Notes: generated by a model not told the origin, from the sequence alone. Numbered from the stretch's first letter, positions 40,805-50,149 are shown. The stretch: DNA of 64,000 nucleotides from Terriglobia bacterium (GCA_020073365.1 JAIQFL010000003.1:1-64000); one strand, 5' to 3'. Numbers and translations are program-made.

Positions 40805-43173
40805 CGGGCTAGGGAATCGGGCTGGGAGACGATCCGGTGTGTACCGAGTGCATGCCATTCACACTCATCCACCGGCTGGGTGCCATTGATGAACACCTCA
40901 GTTCGCGGTTCCGGACAATTCTCGCCGGCGCGCTGGCCGGAATCGGCGCAGATATTCACCGACACCACTCCCTGCGGCGCCTGGAAAGCCTTGGCATCGC
41001 GGTACCCGCGCATCCCGGCGGCACGCTTCATGAACTCGACCCATATGGGCAACGCGGAACGGGCGCCTTCCAGCTTCAACTCGCGGTTGTCATCGAAGCC
41101 CACCCAAACCACGCATAGCAGTTGGCTGGTAAAGCCGGCGAACCAGCCGTCGCGCGAGGTTCCGGTCTTGCCGGCGGCCGGCAAGGTAAAGCCGCGCGAG
41201 CGGACCGCGGCGCCGGTACCGCTGCGCAACACTTCCTGCATCATGCTGACCATCAGGTAGGCCACGCGCCGGTCAAGTGCCGGGCGCTGGTCGGGTTGGT
41301 CCTGGTAGAGCACCGTTCCGTCCGGTGCGCGCGCCAGCGAAATCGTCGTCGGCGTTACGTGCGTCCCCTGGTTGGCGAATACGGTGTAGGCGCCTGCGAT
41401 TTCGAGGGGCGTGGTTTCGTACGCCCCGAGCGCCACGGAGGGAGTCGGTTTGATCGCATTATTCAGTCCGGCACGCCGCGCCATGGCGACGACCTTGGCA
41501 TAACCCACTCGTTGCGCGAGCTGAACGGTTGCCACGTTCAGCGAGTGGGCGAGGGCGCTCCGCAACGTGACATCTCCCATGAACTCGTGGCCGAAGTTGC
41601 CAGGCTGATAAGGCGTGTCGTTAAAGGCGAAACTGGTGGGGGTATCGTTCAAAATGCTGGCCGGCGTGAAGATCTGCCGGCCGCCCTCGACGGCCGTGTC
41701 GAGCGCGGCCGCGTACACAAACGGTTTGAAAACCGATCCGGGCTGCCGCATGGCGAGCACGTGGTTCAACTGGCTCGCTCCATAGTTTCGCCCGCCCACC
41801 AGAGCTTTCACTTCGCCGGTGTGGGGATCGAGCGCGATCAGGGCCACCTGCGGCTGGTCTGTGGGAATCTCGAGGGATTTCTTCTTGCGCAGTTGCTCAT
41901 CCACCGCCTTCATGCCGATGTCGATGGCCTCTTGCGCCGCCTGCTGTAGGTCGGGATCGAGCGTAGTGTAAATGTATCGGGTGTGCTGGTTGCGGTCGGC
42001 CAGCTTGTTCTGTAGTTCGTCATTCATCAAGTCGATGAAATATTGAGAAGCCACGCTCTCGGGCCGGTCGGGCGCAATGGTGACCGGTGCATCCACTGCC
42101 TGCGCGTACTGTTCCCCGTTCAAGTAGCCGTTGCGGTGCATGAGGGCCAGCACCCGGTTGCGACGGTCACGGGCGCGCTCCGGGTAGCGTCTGGGGTTGT
42201 AAAAGCTGGGCCGCTGCACCAGCCCGGCCAGCAGAGCGGCGTCGGCGGTGGTGAGTTGCGACAGCTCCTTTCCAAAGTACGCCCGCGCGCCCTCGCCGAA
42301 CCCGGTGATACTGAAGGTGCCGCGGCGGCCAAGGTAGACCTCGTTGGCATAGTCCTCGAAGATCTGCTGCTTAGTGAGCTTCTCTTCGAGGTGCATGGTG
42401 AGAAACAGTTCTTCGATTTTTCGTTTCCAGCGCTTGTCAGGCCCCAGCCAGAATCCGCGCGCGAGCTGCATGGTCAGGGTGGAGGCGCCCTGCTCCTTGT
42501 GCCCGGACTTCACATCCACGTAGGCGGCCTTGAGAATTCGCGTGAAATCGAACCCGGAATGGTGAAAGAAATTCTTGTCTTCGGCGGAGATGACCGCGTG
42601 GACCAGGGTTGGAGGGATGTCGGCGAAACGCACCAGGTGACGCTTTTCCCGTTGTTGGGAGAGGTTCGTGATGAGCTGCGGTTCCAGCTCAAACACCTGC
42701 CGCTCGGTGCGATCCCGCAGCGAAACGATTCGCGTGAGCTTTCCGTCGGCGAATTCCAGAACCCCAGGTTCACCGCCCGCGTACGAGTCGCGGCCAGGGA
42801 ACACTTCCACCGCCCGGGATCTCACGTTATACCATCCCATGGTATTGCTACGGGACGTTGAGTACCCGCTATGGCGCAGGCGCGCGACGACTTCTTCCAC
42901 CGTGAGGGGATCGCCGACCGCTACGGTTCGCGGCCTGGTGTAAATGCTCAGGGTGTTCGAGAAGGCGCCTGCGGCAAGGCGGCGATCGATGATCCGCGCG
43001 AATCTCAGGTAGAAGAAGCCGAAGATGAAAACGACGGCACAGCATATACCGAGGATCCACGCGGCGCAGATGCGGCCCTCGCGCCGCTCGAAAAATCCGG
43101 GTAGGGGTCTCGCCCCGTCGGGTTGGATCTCAGTAACACCTGGTTCGGTCCTGTTTTCCTGGAGTTCCAACAT
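40801..43173 (-). CDS. Class A penicillin-binding protein (PBP1-type), copy 1
   Basis: Bifunctional peptidoglycan glycosyltransferase/transpeptidase of 790 residues. A short cytoplasmic tail and one membrane helix (AAWILGICCAVVFIFGFFYL) are followed by a UB2H-like region, the GT51 domain with SAEDKNFFHHSGFD (catalytic Glu) and QGASTLTMQLARGF, and the transpeptidase domain with QPGSVFKPF (SxxK, catalytic Ser), SLN (SxN) and KTGTS. The layout matches PBP1B-like proteins. A second gene with the same layout lies at 50672-53302. The start at 43173 is followed at once by a normal N-terminus. Confidence 0.95.
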   Translation of the reverse strand: MLELQENRTEPGVTEIQPDGARPLPGFFERREGRICAAWILGICCAVVFIFGFFYLRFARIIDRRLAAGAFSNTLSIYTRPRTVAVGDPLTVEEVVARLRHSGYSTSRSNTMGWYNVRSRAVEVFPGRDSYAGGEPGVLEFADGKLTRIVSLRDRTERQVFELEPQLITNLSQQREKRHLVRFADIPPTLVHAVISAEDKNFFHHSGFDFTRILKAAYVDVKSGHKEQGASTLTMQLARGFWLGPDKRWKRKIEELFLTMHLEEKLTKQQIFEDYANEVYLGRRGTFSITGFGEGARAYFGKELSQLTTADAALLAGLVQRPSFYNPRRYPERARDRRNRVLALMHRNGYLNGEQYAQAVDAPVTIAPDRPESVASQYFIDLMNDELQNKLADRNQHTRYIYTTLDPDLQQAAQEAIDIGMKAVDEQLRKKKSLEIPTDQPQVALIALDPHTGEVKALVGGRNYGASQLNHVLAMRQPGSVFKPFVYAAALDTAVEGGRQIFTPASILNDTPTSFAFNDTPYQPGNFGHEFMGDVTLRSALAHSLNVATVQLAQRVGYAKVVAMARRAGLNNAIKPTPSVALGAYETTPLEIAGAYTVFANQGTHVTPTTISLARAPDGTVLYQDQPDQRPALDRRVAYLMVSMMQEVLRSGTGAAVRSRGFTLPAAGKTGTSRDGWFAGFTSQLLCVVWVGFDDNRELKLEGARSALPIWVEFMKRAAGMRGYRDAKAFQAPQGVVSVNICADSGQRAGENCPEPRTEVFINGTQPVDECEWHALGTHRIVSQPDSLAR

Positions 43174-43518
43174 GGGGCACCTGGAGGAATCAGGAGCAAC
43201 TGCGGGGCCAAGCTAGACCGTGAGAAAACGAACGCTAGACCAAGGATGCATCTATTGCACTGTGTGACCATCAATACATGCCGGTTCGGTAATTATTGGC
43301 AGTGTCGATTGGCCTGGCGTGAAACAGATTGCTCAGAATACCGCTTCTGCGGCTCTGACCGTGTCTGAATCCCGCTGCTTTACGCGCACGGCGCCGAGCG
43401 GAGCCGCGACGGTGAGGAGTTGTGAAAGAACTGCCCGCATGCGGGCGAGGCAGACGGAACCGCCTGCCCCACCACGGAAGGCAAGGGCGCGCCAGAGGGA
43501 TATCTGCGAAATGGTGTG
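43174..43518. other. Intergenic region with palindromic repeat element
   Basis: The gap between L28 and the penicillin-binding protein holds no gene. Its upper half contains the 79-base element described separately; the rest shows nothing recognisable. Confidence 0.5.
43399..43477 (+). repeat. 79-base dispersed repeat, copy A
   Basis: The element starts CGGAGCCGCGAC and ends CCCCACCACGG, with two internal palindromes: GCCCGCATGCGGGC and the stem GGCAGACGGAACCGCCTGCC. An equally long copy in reverse orientation is at 53339-53417, with about 80% identity by eye. It is noncoding and lies upstream of a penicillin-binding protein gene in both places. Confidence 0.75.
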
Positions 43519-43710
43519 CTAGGCGACCTTCTTCACCTTACCGTCGCGGATGCAGGATGTGCATACGCGGATGCGGCGGCCGGCGCCATTTACCAGCGCC
43601 CGGACCGACTGCAAATTCAAATTCCATCGGCGCTTGGTAACGTTATGGGCGTGACTGATCCGGTTGCCGAACTGAGGTCCCCGGCCACAAACTTCGCAAA
43701 CTCGTGCCAT
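43519..43710 (-). CDS. rpmB: 50S ribosomal protein L28
   Basis: A 63-residue basic ribosomal protein with the zinc-type cysteine pairs of many bacterial L28 proteins: CEVCG near residue 5 and CTSC near 51. The family core GNRISHAHNVTKRRWNLNLQ is complete. The start at 43710 (MARVCEVCG) follows CAGGAG; the frame is open a little further upstream but without family sequence. It stands alone. Confidence 0.97.
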   Translation of the reverse strand: MARVCEVCGRGPQFGNRISHAHNVTKRRWNLNLQSVRALVNGAGRRIRVCTSCIRDGKVKKVA

Positions 43711-43827
43711 AAGACAGAAATCTCCTGATGTTTCGAAGAACAATTATATCAATGCGCGCATCTTCCGGGCAAGCCGGTCTGTTTTTGGCAAGCCGTTTGC
43801 AAGGCCATCGTGCTGGAGAGAGAGAGG

Positions 43828-44259
43828 ATGATGTATCCCAAAGCGGAGTGGCCGGGTACGACCGTTCTTGTAGTGGAAGACACCGACGCCATCCGCAGGA
43901 TGGTTTGCGCGATGCTCACGCAGAATGGATACAATTGTCTGGAAGCTTCCGACGGCGCCGAAGCGCTCCGCCTGCTGGAAGCGGTGGAGGACGTGCACCT
44001 GGTGCTCACCGACCTGATCATGCCCAACATGGACGGCGCCGAGCTGGCCAGGCATCTATCCGACAGCCGGCCCGAACTGAGAATCATATTCATGTCCGGA
44101 TACGCCGAAGATGTTGGCGCCCACCTGCTCGATCGAACCACTTGCTTCTTCCTGTCAAAACCGTTCACCCCGATGGCCTTGATGAAAGAAGTGCGCGCGG
44201 CTTTGGATCAGCCTTGGCAGGGCATACCCGACGTCCGCGCCGGCCTCCGTTCCGCATGA
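43828..44259 (+). CDS. Single-domain response regulator (CheY-like)
   Basis: A 143-residue receiver domain without output domain. The acidic pocket is EDTD near residues 17-20, the phospho-acceptor D62 is in VLTDLIMPNMDG, the conserved Thr/Ser position is MSGY, and K111 is in SKPF. This arrangement is typical of receivers attached to hybrid kinases or acting as diffusible phospho-relays. GAGAGAGAGG directly precedes two possible ATG codons (43828 and 43831). Its stop codon overlaps the start of a tiny membrane protein gene. Confidence 0.92.
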   Translation: MMYPKAEWPGTTVLVVEDTDAIRRMVCAMLTQNGYNCLEASDGAEALRLLEAVEDVHLVLTDLIMPNMDGAELARHLSDSRPELRIIFMSGYAEDVGAHLLDRTTCFFLSKPFTPMALMKEVRAALDQPWQGIPDVRAGLRSA

Positions 44260-44435
44260 AGCACACGTTTTGGCGATCGTTGATCGCGATTCTGGCCGGG
44301 AACGCGATTTACTTCAGCGTGCAGCAATGGCTGCCCCCGAAGGCGCAGCATCAGCCGTTCCGCATCGATTGGGGACTGGCCGTGGACTTCTGGATTTGCC
44401 TGTTCTGTTGGGGACTGCTCCGGCTCATCCGCTGA
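44256..44435 (+). CDS. Small conserved membrane protein (59 residues)
   Basis: Starts at an ATG overlapping the response regulator stop (ATGA). The protein has two hydrophobic helices (FWRSLIAILAGNAIYFSV and LAVDFWICLFCWGLLRLI) joined by LPPKAQHQPFRIDWG. I recall similar short proteins in acidobacteria and deltaproteobacteria but no function. Translational coupling with a receiver suggests a common role at the membrane. Confidence 0.7.
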   Translation: MKHTFWRSLIAILAGNAIYFSVQQWLPPKAQHQPFRIDWGLAVDFWICLFCWGLLRLIR

Positions 44436-44438
44436 AGG

Positions 44439-44894
44439 CTATTTCAACTTTTCCAACTTCTTGCGGATCTGGGCGGCGTTCTTGGCGTCGGGAGCCACCT
44501 CCAGGTACTTGGTGTAAGCTTCCTTGGCGGCCTGGGGGTCCTTCAGCTTCTCTTCGACCTCTCCGAGACGCAGCCAAGCCTCGCCGTACCCGTCGTTCCA
44601 CTTGGTAGCGCCGTGGAAGCGGTCCTCGGCGGCCCGGTATTTGCCCTGCTTGAAGTAGTAGTTCCCGACTCTGAGCCACTTCTCGGCCTCTAGCGGGTTG
44701 AAGGAGTACTCCTCCTTGGAAAGCGCCTTATCCTCTTCCGGCGGAATCTCTTCCTTTCCGGTGGCGGGAGGCTTTTGCCGCTTCTGCAGTTCGGGCTGGG
44801 TTTTCGAGGGCGGTTGGGACGGTGGAGTCTGGGGATCGTCCGCGTGGAGCGGCGCTACGCAGGCTATAAGCAGGGCCAGGATCCAACGTGACAT
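44439..44894 (-). CDS. Secreted TPR-repeat protein
   Basis: A 151-residue protein with signal peptide (SRWILALLIACVAPLHA), a proline/glutamine/lysine-rich linker, and two to three tetratricopeptide repeats in the C-terminal half (AEKWLRVGNYYFKQGKYRAA and GEAWLRLGEVEEKLKDPQAA). Such proteins scaffold periplasmic or outer-membrane complexes; the partner is unknown. It is convergent with the small membrane gene, four bases away. Confidence 0.85.
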   Translation of the reverse strand: MSRWILALLIACVAPLHADDPQTPPSQPPSKTQPELQKRQKPPATGKEEIPPEEDKALSKEEYSFNPLEAEKWLRVGNYYFKQGKYRAAEDRFHGATKWNDGYGEAWLRLGEVEEKLKDPQAAKEAYTKYLEVAPDAKNAAQIRKKLEKLK

Positions 44895-45235
44895 GATTTG
44901 ATTCTACCAGCGGGGACAGAGAACGATGCTCATGCCGCGTCGGCCCGATGTTCCGCCGGGGGGAGCACCCCATAGGCGCTAAGATAAGGGCGCCGTCAAG
45001 ATCACGGCTGCGCGCGATCCAGTCTTGGGACACATGTTTTGCCTGCAACGTCCCAGAAGGCCGTTCGGGCCCAATCACGAAGTCACAAGGGCTGCGAGAT
45101 CGATCCGAGCTTTGTACGAGTAGCCGACGATTCACCCGGAGGTTGTTCCACACCGCGTAGCGCACGGCGCGTTAGAAGTGCCCACGCCAGTCGATGTCCA
45201 TGACTGACGCGAGGCGCTGGCAGCGGCTCGACACT
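44895..45235. other. Intergenic region, nothing recognised
   Basis: About 340 bases between the TPR gene and the cytochrome gene, both on the minus strand. No frame with a ribosome site, hairpin or RNA gene could be supported. Confidence 0.5.
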
Positions 45236-46711
45236 CTACAGCGTTTTCAGGAACGCGATGAGTTGTGCACGTTCCTGGACGGACAGCTTCAAACCGAACT
45301 CATGCCCCACGACGGCTCGCCTCTTCACACCAACCGGATTCCATCCCGCAGGTTCGAAATCCGGCCGCAGGCGCGCGGGATTGAAGAACTCTTCGAGCGA
45401 CGCCAGCGACCCATCGTGCAAGAGCCGGCCCCGATACCACACGCCCTTGAGCGACGGCACCTTGTAATAGCCTGTCCCCTTGCGCGTGAGCATCGCGCCA
45501 GCGGGATCGGTACCGACCGACACCGGCATCACGTCCGGACTCGACCCATCAGGTAAAAATCCCCTCGCCAGAGTTAGCTTGTTATTCGTGTACAGAGGCG
45601 GCGTGTGGCATCTGGCGCAGTTCACGGTGAAGATCTTCTGGCCCGCGGCGGCCGCGGTGTCGAACCGGTTAGGATTAGGTGGTGGCTCGAGCGAGTAAAT
45701 GTACAGCGCCAACGCGTAGAGGGCTTCGTCCGATAGCCGGTAAGGGACACGCCGGCCGGTGCGCGGCACAATATCATAAGGGCCGAAATGCGGAGAATCG
45801 GCCGACATCACTTGCGCGGCATAGCGCATCAGGTCTTCGATTCCGCGATGTCGATGCGTGGCGGTGTGGTCGAAAAATTTGCGGTCTTTAATTCCGATCA
45901 GGTCGGGAATCTTAGTCGGATAGTAAATACTGCCGTCCCAACGCGCCGCCATGCCCATGCCGTTCGATGCATCATCCCACGCCCCCCACTCCTGGTTGGT
46001 CATGGTCTTGATGCGCGCGTGAATGTCGTTCGGAATCCACGGCACGGAATGGCTGCGCCAACGAATTGCCGGCGCGTCATCTCCCTGCGGCAGATATACG
46101 CCCGCGCCCAGATCGACGAAGCTGAAATCGAAATTCGGGAACGGCATATTCTCGGGCGCGCCATGATAGGGCTTGCCACCGGGCGCTGGTCCAGGCGCCC
46201 ATCGGAGATGGCAGCCGGCGCATTCTCTCAGCGCAATCGCGACGCCCTTCTGCGTCACAACCCAGCGAATGTACGGCATGGTGCCGTCGGGAAGAGGCTC
46301 GATGCTGCGCTCCGCGACGTACGCTCGCGAGCGCAATTTACGGATCAGCTCGGTGTCATAGCGACGGCTTGCGACGAAATCGAGTTCTTCGAAGACGCGG
46401 CGGCCGGCTTCGATCCAGTCGCGTTCGGTCTTCAGTTTCCCAGGCTCGACGAGCGGTTTGGGGCCGATGCTGTTCAGGAAATCCCAGTAGCCTTTGGGCT
46501 CGCGGTCGGGTGCGTAAACCGGGTACGTGCGGACGTTCTCCACCGGCGCGCCGTAATACTCTTCCTCCGTGAAGTGCCCCGTGGTGAATTTCTGTCCCAC
46601 GATCGGGAGTTGCCAACCCACGAATCCCTGCTCGTCCCACGCGCGCGGAACGCGAGGCTGCGCGGCAAGCAGCGATGCGACGAGCATCGAAAGGTAGATC
46701 CTCAAGCCCAT
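45236..46711 (-). CDS. Secreted di-haem cytochrome c
   Basis: A 491-residue periplasmic protein with signal peptide (IYLSMLVASLLAAQP) and two covalent haem sites, CAGCH at 164-168 and CARCH at 365-369. The second is in a standard cytochrome c domain (AAAAGQKIFTVNCARCH ... GTGYYKVPSLKGVW), with Met or His ligands not assigned with certainty. The N-terminal half shows no other family I recognise. It probably passes electrons in a periplasmic chain or a dehydrogenase complex; no partner gene is adjacent. Confidence 0.87.
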   Translation of the reverse strand: MGLRIYLSMLVASLLAAQPRVPRAWDEQGFVGWQLPIVGQKFTTGHFTEEEYYGAPVENVRTYPVYAPDREPKGYWDFLNSIGPKPLVEPGKLKTERDWIEAGRRVFEELDFVASRRYDTELIRKLRSRAYVAERSIEPLPDGTMPYIRWVVTQKGVAIALRECAGCHLRWAPGPAPGGKPYHGAPENMPFPNFDFSFVDLGAGVYLPQGDDAPAIRWRSHSVPWIPNDIHARIKTMTNQEWGAWDDASNGMGMAARWDGSIYYPTKIPDLIGIKDRKFFDHTATHRHRGIEDLMRYAAQVMSADSPHFGPYDIVPRTGRRVPYRLSDEALYALALYIYSLEPPPNPNRFDTAAAAGQKIFTVNCARCHTPPLYTNNKLTLARGFLPDGSSPDVMPVSVGTDPAGAMLTRKGTGYYKVPSLKGVWYRGRLLHDGSLASLEEFFNPARLRPDFEPAGWNPVGVKRRAVVGHEFGLKLSVQERAQLIAFLKTL

Positions 46712-47190
46712 AACGGGCTACCATTCTACCAATCCCCTAGAACAAACTCGTGCGCCAGATCGAAACCGACCTCCGGTCTTTCTTTCTTCGCACGCAGCCC
46801 GCAACGGAATTGGAACTGATTTAGCGAGCTTCAACCCGGGCCCGCATCAGGATAAAGCGGGTCCGAACCGTGAAGTGCCGCTCCGTCCGCATGACGCGCC
46901 ACTCGGACACTGGTCGGATTCGGGCGTGACGGGCCCGAAGTCCCGTTCGGGGACGCTGCAATGCAACTAAAACGGAGCCCAAGACCGGGTCGCGCGCAGT
47001 CGAGGTCATTTTGCCAGCGCGACAGATCGCCTGGAGCAGAATCTTCATGGAGTAGTGGGCCCAGGGCGGTGGTGAGCGCCACCCCCGCTATCGGCGATGC
47101 TGAAACATCTCGTGCGAGTCTCGATAGGCACGGGAGGTCCACGAAGCTTCGTTCCGGCGGCCGGAGCGGCACGATTCCCTCGGCCGTTGT
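46712..47190. other. Intergenic region upstream of the toxin-antitoxin pair
   Basis: About 480 bases without a supported gene; short frames lack ribosome sites and homology. The right end leads into the promoter of the toxin gene. Confidence 0.45.
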
Positions 47191-47225
47191 TTGACGCTCT
47201 ATTCGACTTATGCCAATATAGGCAT
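47191..47225 (+). promoter_or_regulatory. Putative promoter and operator of the higBA-like pair
   Basis: TTGACG (47191-47196) is a good -35. About 17 bases later the -10 region (CAATAT, weak) lies within ATGCCAATATAGGCAT (47210-47225), a 16-base palindrome with one mismatched pair. HTH antitoxins commonly repress their own operon by binding such a site. Confidence 0.4.
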
Positions 47226-47235
47226 GTACCAACGG

Positions 47236-47625
47236 ATGAAAACACTGACGTGGCTTGCAGATTCCCGTTCCAACGTGAAGTCATTTCCGGCTGGCGTCCA
47301 AGACGACATCGGCTATGCGTTGTACGCTGCGCAGGTGGGCGAACGGAGTGTTAAGGCCAGTCCACTGCATGGTCTTGGCGGCGGGGTGATGGAGATCGCG
47401 GCCTATGACGCGAGCGGAACCTACCGCGCGGTCTATACGGCCTCGATTGGAGAATCGATTTACGTGATCCACGCCTTCCAGAAGAAGTCCAAGACTGGGA
47501 TCGCGACGCCGAAGCCGGACATGGACCTGATCCGGCAGCGGCTCAAACAGTTGAGAAGTGAGGTGAAGAATGCCGAAAAGAAAGGCCCTCCAGCGGGAGC
47601 CCAGCACGGGCAACGTATTCGCTGA
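47236..47625 (+). CDS. HigB/RelE-superfamily toxin (phage Gp49-like)
   Basis: A 129-residue protein of the Gp49/HigB type, which includes ribosome-dependent mRNA interferases. The pattern MKTLTWLADSRSNVKSFPAGVQDDIGYALYAAQ, HGLGGGVMEIAAYDASGTYRAVY, YVIHAFQKKSKTG and TPKPDMDLIRQRLKQL is characteristic. The start could also be the ATG at 47224, which lies inside the palindrome. The C-terminal tail runs 56 bases into the antitoxin gene. The toxin-first order is that of higBA loci. Confidence 0.88.
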   Translation: MKTLTWLADSRSNVKSFPAGVQDDIGYALYAAQVGERSVKASPLHGLGGGVMEIAAYDASGTYRAVYTASIGESIYVIHAFQKKSKTGIATPKPDMDLIRQRLKQLRSEVKNAEKKGPPAGAQHGQRIR

Positions 47626-47893
47626 CCTAGGCGTGGCCGACGCTGGTGAGCATCTGATTAAAGCTGGGTTGGTAATTCGGATCGACCGGACCATCCGCCA
47701 ACGAAAGCTGACCCAAGCAGGCGCGGCAGAGATCATAGGCATCGATCAGCCCAAGATCTCAGCTATGCTGGCTGGTCAGTTCCGGGGATATTCGGTCGAA
47801 CGCCTCATGCGTTTCCTGGTCGCGCTAGGGCACGATGTGGAGATCGTCGTAAAGCCTAGAAAGCGCGGTACGGGCGAACTTCGCGTCGCATAG
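47570..47893 (+). CDS. HigA-like XRE-family antitoxin
   Basis: A 107-residue protein with a helix-turn-helix (RQRKLTQAGAAEIIGIDQPKISAMLAGQFRGYSVERLMRFL) of the XRE type that goes with Gp49-type toxins. The start has GAGGTGAAGA upstream inside the toxin gene. It should neutralise the toxin and repress the shared promoter. The C-terminus is basic (VVKPRKRGTGELRVA). Confidence 0.88.
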   Translation: MPKRKALQREPSTGNVFADLGVADAGEHLIKAGLVIRIDRTIRQRKLTQAGAAEIIGIDQPKISAMLAGQFRGYSVERLMRFLVALGHDVEIVVKPRKRGTGELRVA

Positions 47894-48033
47894 AGACCGC
47901 GGTGGCAGGTGACGTGGCACTAAAGCCGGATCACTTCCAACAAGTTCTGGTTCTGGGAAGTCGCAACCAAAAGCGGGCCTCGAGACTGGATCGCCCACCG
48001 CCGACTTCATCTTGGCAAACGGCCTTATCTTAG

Positions 48034-48231
48034 GAAGCCGAGCTCTCCCTCTATCAAGCCATGCGTGAGGCCAGAGTGCGCAAAGCCGATCTCGCGCGGC
48101 GGCTGGGCTGGCAGAAATCCAAGGTGGACCGGCTGCTGAACCTGAAGCATGCGTCCCGGCTCGATCAGATCGACCAGGCGCTCGGCGTCTTGCGGAAGTG
48201 GCTGGCGATCGCAGTGGACGATGCCGCTTGA
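48034..48231 (+). pseudogene. HicB-like antitoxin remnant (C-terminal HTH only)
   Basis: From 48034, directly after a TAG, the frame encodes ELSLYQAMREARVRKADLARRLG, KSKVDRLLNLKHASRLDQI and ALGVLRKWLAIAV, the C-terminal DNA-binding half of HicB-type antitoxins. The N-terminal RNase-H-like half and the HicA toxin are missing. An internal ATG at 48061 could start a 56-residue DNA-binding peptide. It adjoins the HigBA-like pair, a small toxin-antitoxin hot spot. Confidence 0.65.
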
Positions 48232-48279
48232 GGGGCTGCACCGCTCCGGCAGCTATAATAGAGTTACAGCTTCCCTTCG

Positions 48280-50091
48280 ATGGAACTCCGCGACAAGGTA
48301 TCGCAACTGCCCCTTACGCCCGGGGTGTATCTCTACAAAGATGCCGGCGGCCGCGTCATCTACGTGGGCAAGGCCAAGATCCTGAGGCATCGCGTTCGCA
48401 GCTACTTCTCGGACGACAAGCTGGCGGACGTCAAGACCGGCACACTGATCTCGGAAGCGCGCGACATCGACTACATCTCGGTCGACAACGAAAAAGAGGC
48501 GCTGGCCCTCGAAAATAACCTGATCAAGCAGTACAAGCCGCGGTTCAATATCCTGCTCCGCGACGACAAGACTTACCCGTACGTCAAGCTCACCAGTGAA
48601 AAGTATCCGCGGGTGTATGTCACGCGCCGGCTGCGCAAGGACGGCTCCACCTACTACGGCCCGTACTTTCCGGCCAACCTGGCGCATCGGCTGGTGCATT
48701 TCATCCACCGCCATTTCCTGGTGCCGTCGTGCAAGGTGGATCTCACCCGCTTCCACCCCAAGCCCTGCCTGCAATACCACATTCATCGCTGCCTGGGACC
48801 TTGCGTCGAAGGATTGACTACCGACGATATCTATGCGGGAGCGGTGCGCGACGTCAAGCTGTTTCTTGAAGGCCGCCACTCCGATCTGGCGCGCGGCCTG
48901 CGGGCGCGTATGGCGTCGGCTTCCGAAGACATGCGCTTCGAGGAGGCCGCGTCGCTGCGCGACCTGCTCGCCACCGTCGAGGAAATCGAAGAGCGGCAGA
49001 AGATGGCGGCGGCCAAGGGCGATGACGTGGATATCTTCGCGTGTTACGCCGAACCGCCCCTGGTGGCGCTCAACCTCTTCCACCTGCGCAACGGCCAGAT
49101 CGTGGACCGCCGCGAGTTCTTCTGGGAAGACCAGGCGGAGTTCGACGAACCGGAGTTCTTCTCCTCGCTGCTGCAGCAGCTCTACCTGGATCAGCAGTAT
49201 ATCCCTACCGAGATCCACGTGCCGGTGGACTTCGAGGACCGCGAGACCCTGGAGGAGCTGCTTTCCGAGAAGCGCAACCGCAAGGTGGAGATCCGCACCC
49301 CGCAGCGCGGCCAGAAGAAGGCGCTGCTGGACCTGGTGCAGACTAACGCCAAACACAGCTTCGACGCGCGTTTTCGGGTGCTGAAGCCCTCTTCGCGTGC
49401 CATCCAGGAGGCGTTGCAGGACGCCCTGAACCTGCCCGATGCGCCCGCCCGCATCGAATGCTTCGACATCTCGCATATCCAGGGCACCGACAAGGTGGCC
49501 AGCATGGTGGTGTGGGAAGAGGGCAAGATGAAGAAAGCCGACTACCGCAAGTTCATCATCCGGACGGTCATCGGCAACGACGATTTCGCCAGCATGCGCG
49601 AGGTGGTGACGCGCCGGTATTCGCGGCTCCTGGAAGAGAAAACGCCCCTGCCCGGATTGGTGCTGATTGATGGCGGCCTGGGACAGTTGCACGCCGCGGC
49701 CGAGGCCCTGGAGGCGATCGGTGTCAGCGACCAGCCGCTGGCGTCGATCGCCAAGCGTGAGGAGATCATCTACGTCTACGGCCAGGAGGATGAGCCGGTG
49801 GTGCTCGACCGCTTCTCGCCGATTCTGCACCTGGTGCAGTCCATCCGCGATGAGGCGCATCGCTTCGCCGTGACCTTCCACCGCTCGCGGCGCAATGCCC
49901 GCCAGCTCACCTCCGAACTCGACGCGATTGAGGGTGTGGGGGAAAGGACGGTGCAGAAACTGCTGAAGGAGTTCGGCAGCTCGGAATTGGTGCGCGCCGC
50001 GACCGAAGACCAGTTGGCCGCCGTAGTGGGCCGCGCCGCCGCGCGCCGCGTGAGATTGCACTATGTGGGACGGGCATCCTTGCCTGTGTAA
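48280..50091 (+). CDS. uvrC: UvrABC excinuclease subunit C
   Basis: Makes both incisions around a DNA lesion after UvrAB recognition. The 603-residue protein has the GIY-YIG 3'-nuclease (GVYLYKDAGGRVIYVGKAK) at the N-terminus, a Cys cluster (KPCLQYHIHRCLGPC), the UVR motif (MRFEEAASLRDLL), the RNase H-like 5'-nuclease domain (ECFDISHIQGTDKVASMVVW, LVLIDGGLGQL), and a C-terminal helix-hairpin-helix (DAIEGVGERTVQKLLKEFG). All parts are present in order. The large antisense frame is a shadow. Confidence 0.97.
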   Translation: MELRDKVSQLPLTPGVYLYKDAGGRVIYVGKAKILRHRVRSYFSDDKLADVKTGTLISEARDIDYISVDNEKEALALENNLIKQYKPRFNILLRDDKTYPYVKLTSEKYPRVYVTRRLRKDGSTYYGPYFPANLAHRLVHFIHRHFLVPSCKVDLTRFHPKPCLQYHIHRCLGPCVEGLTTDDIYAGAVRDVKLFLEGRHSDLARGLRARMASASEDMRFEEAASLRDLLATVEEIEERQKMAAAKGDDVDIFACYAEPPLVALNLFHLRNGQIVDRREFFWEDQAEFDEPEFFSSLLQQLYLDQQYIPTEIHVPVDFEDRETLEELLSEKRNRKVEIRTPQRGQKKALLDLVQTNAKHSFDARFRVLKPSSRAIQEALQDALNLPDAPARIECFDISHIQGTDKVASMVVWEEGKMKKADYRKFIIRTVIGNDDFASMREVVTRRYSRLLEEKTPLPGLVLIDGGLGQLHAAAEALEAIGVSDQPLASIAKREEIIYVYGQEDEPVVLDRFSPILHLVQSIRDEAHRFAVTFHRSRRNARQLTSELDAIEGVGERTVQKLLKEFGSSELVRAATEDQLAAVVGRAAARRVRLHYVGRASLPV

Positions 50092-50149
50092 TTTTTCCAC
50101 CCGCCGAAGATCAGGCCTGCTCGTTGCCGTATGGTGTACCATATTGCCT

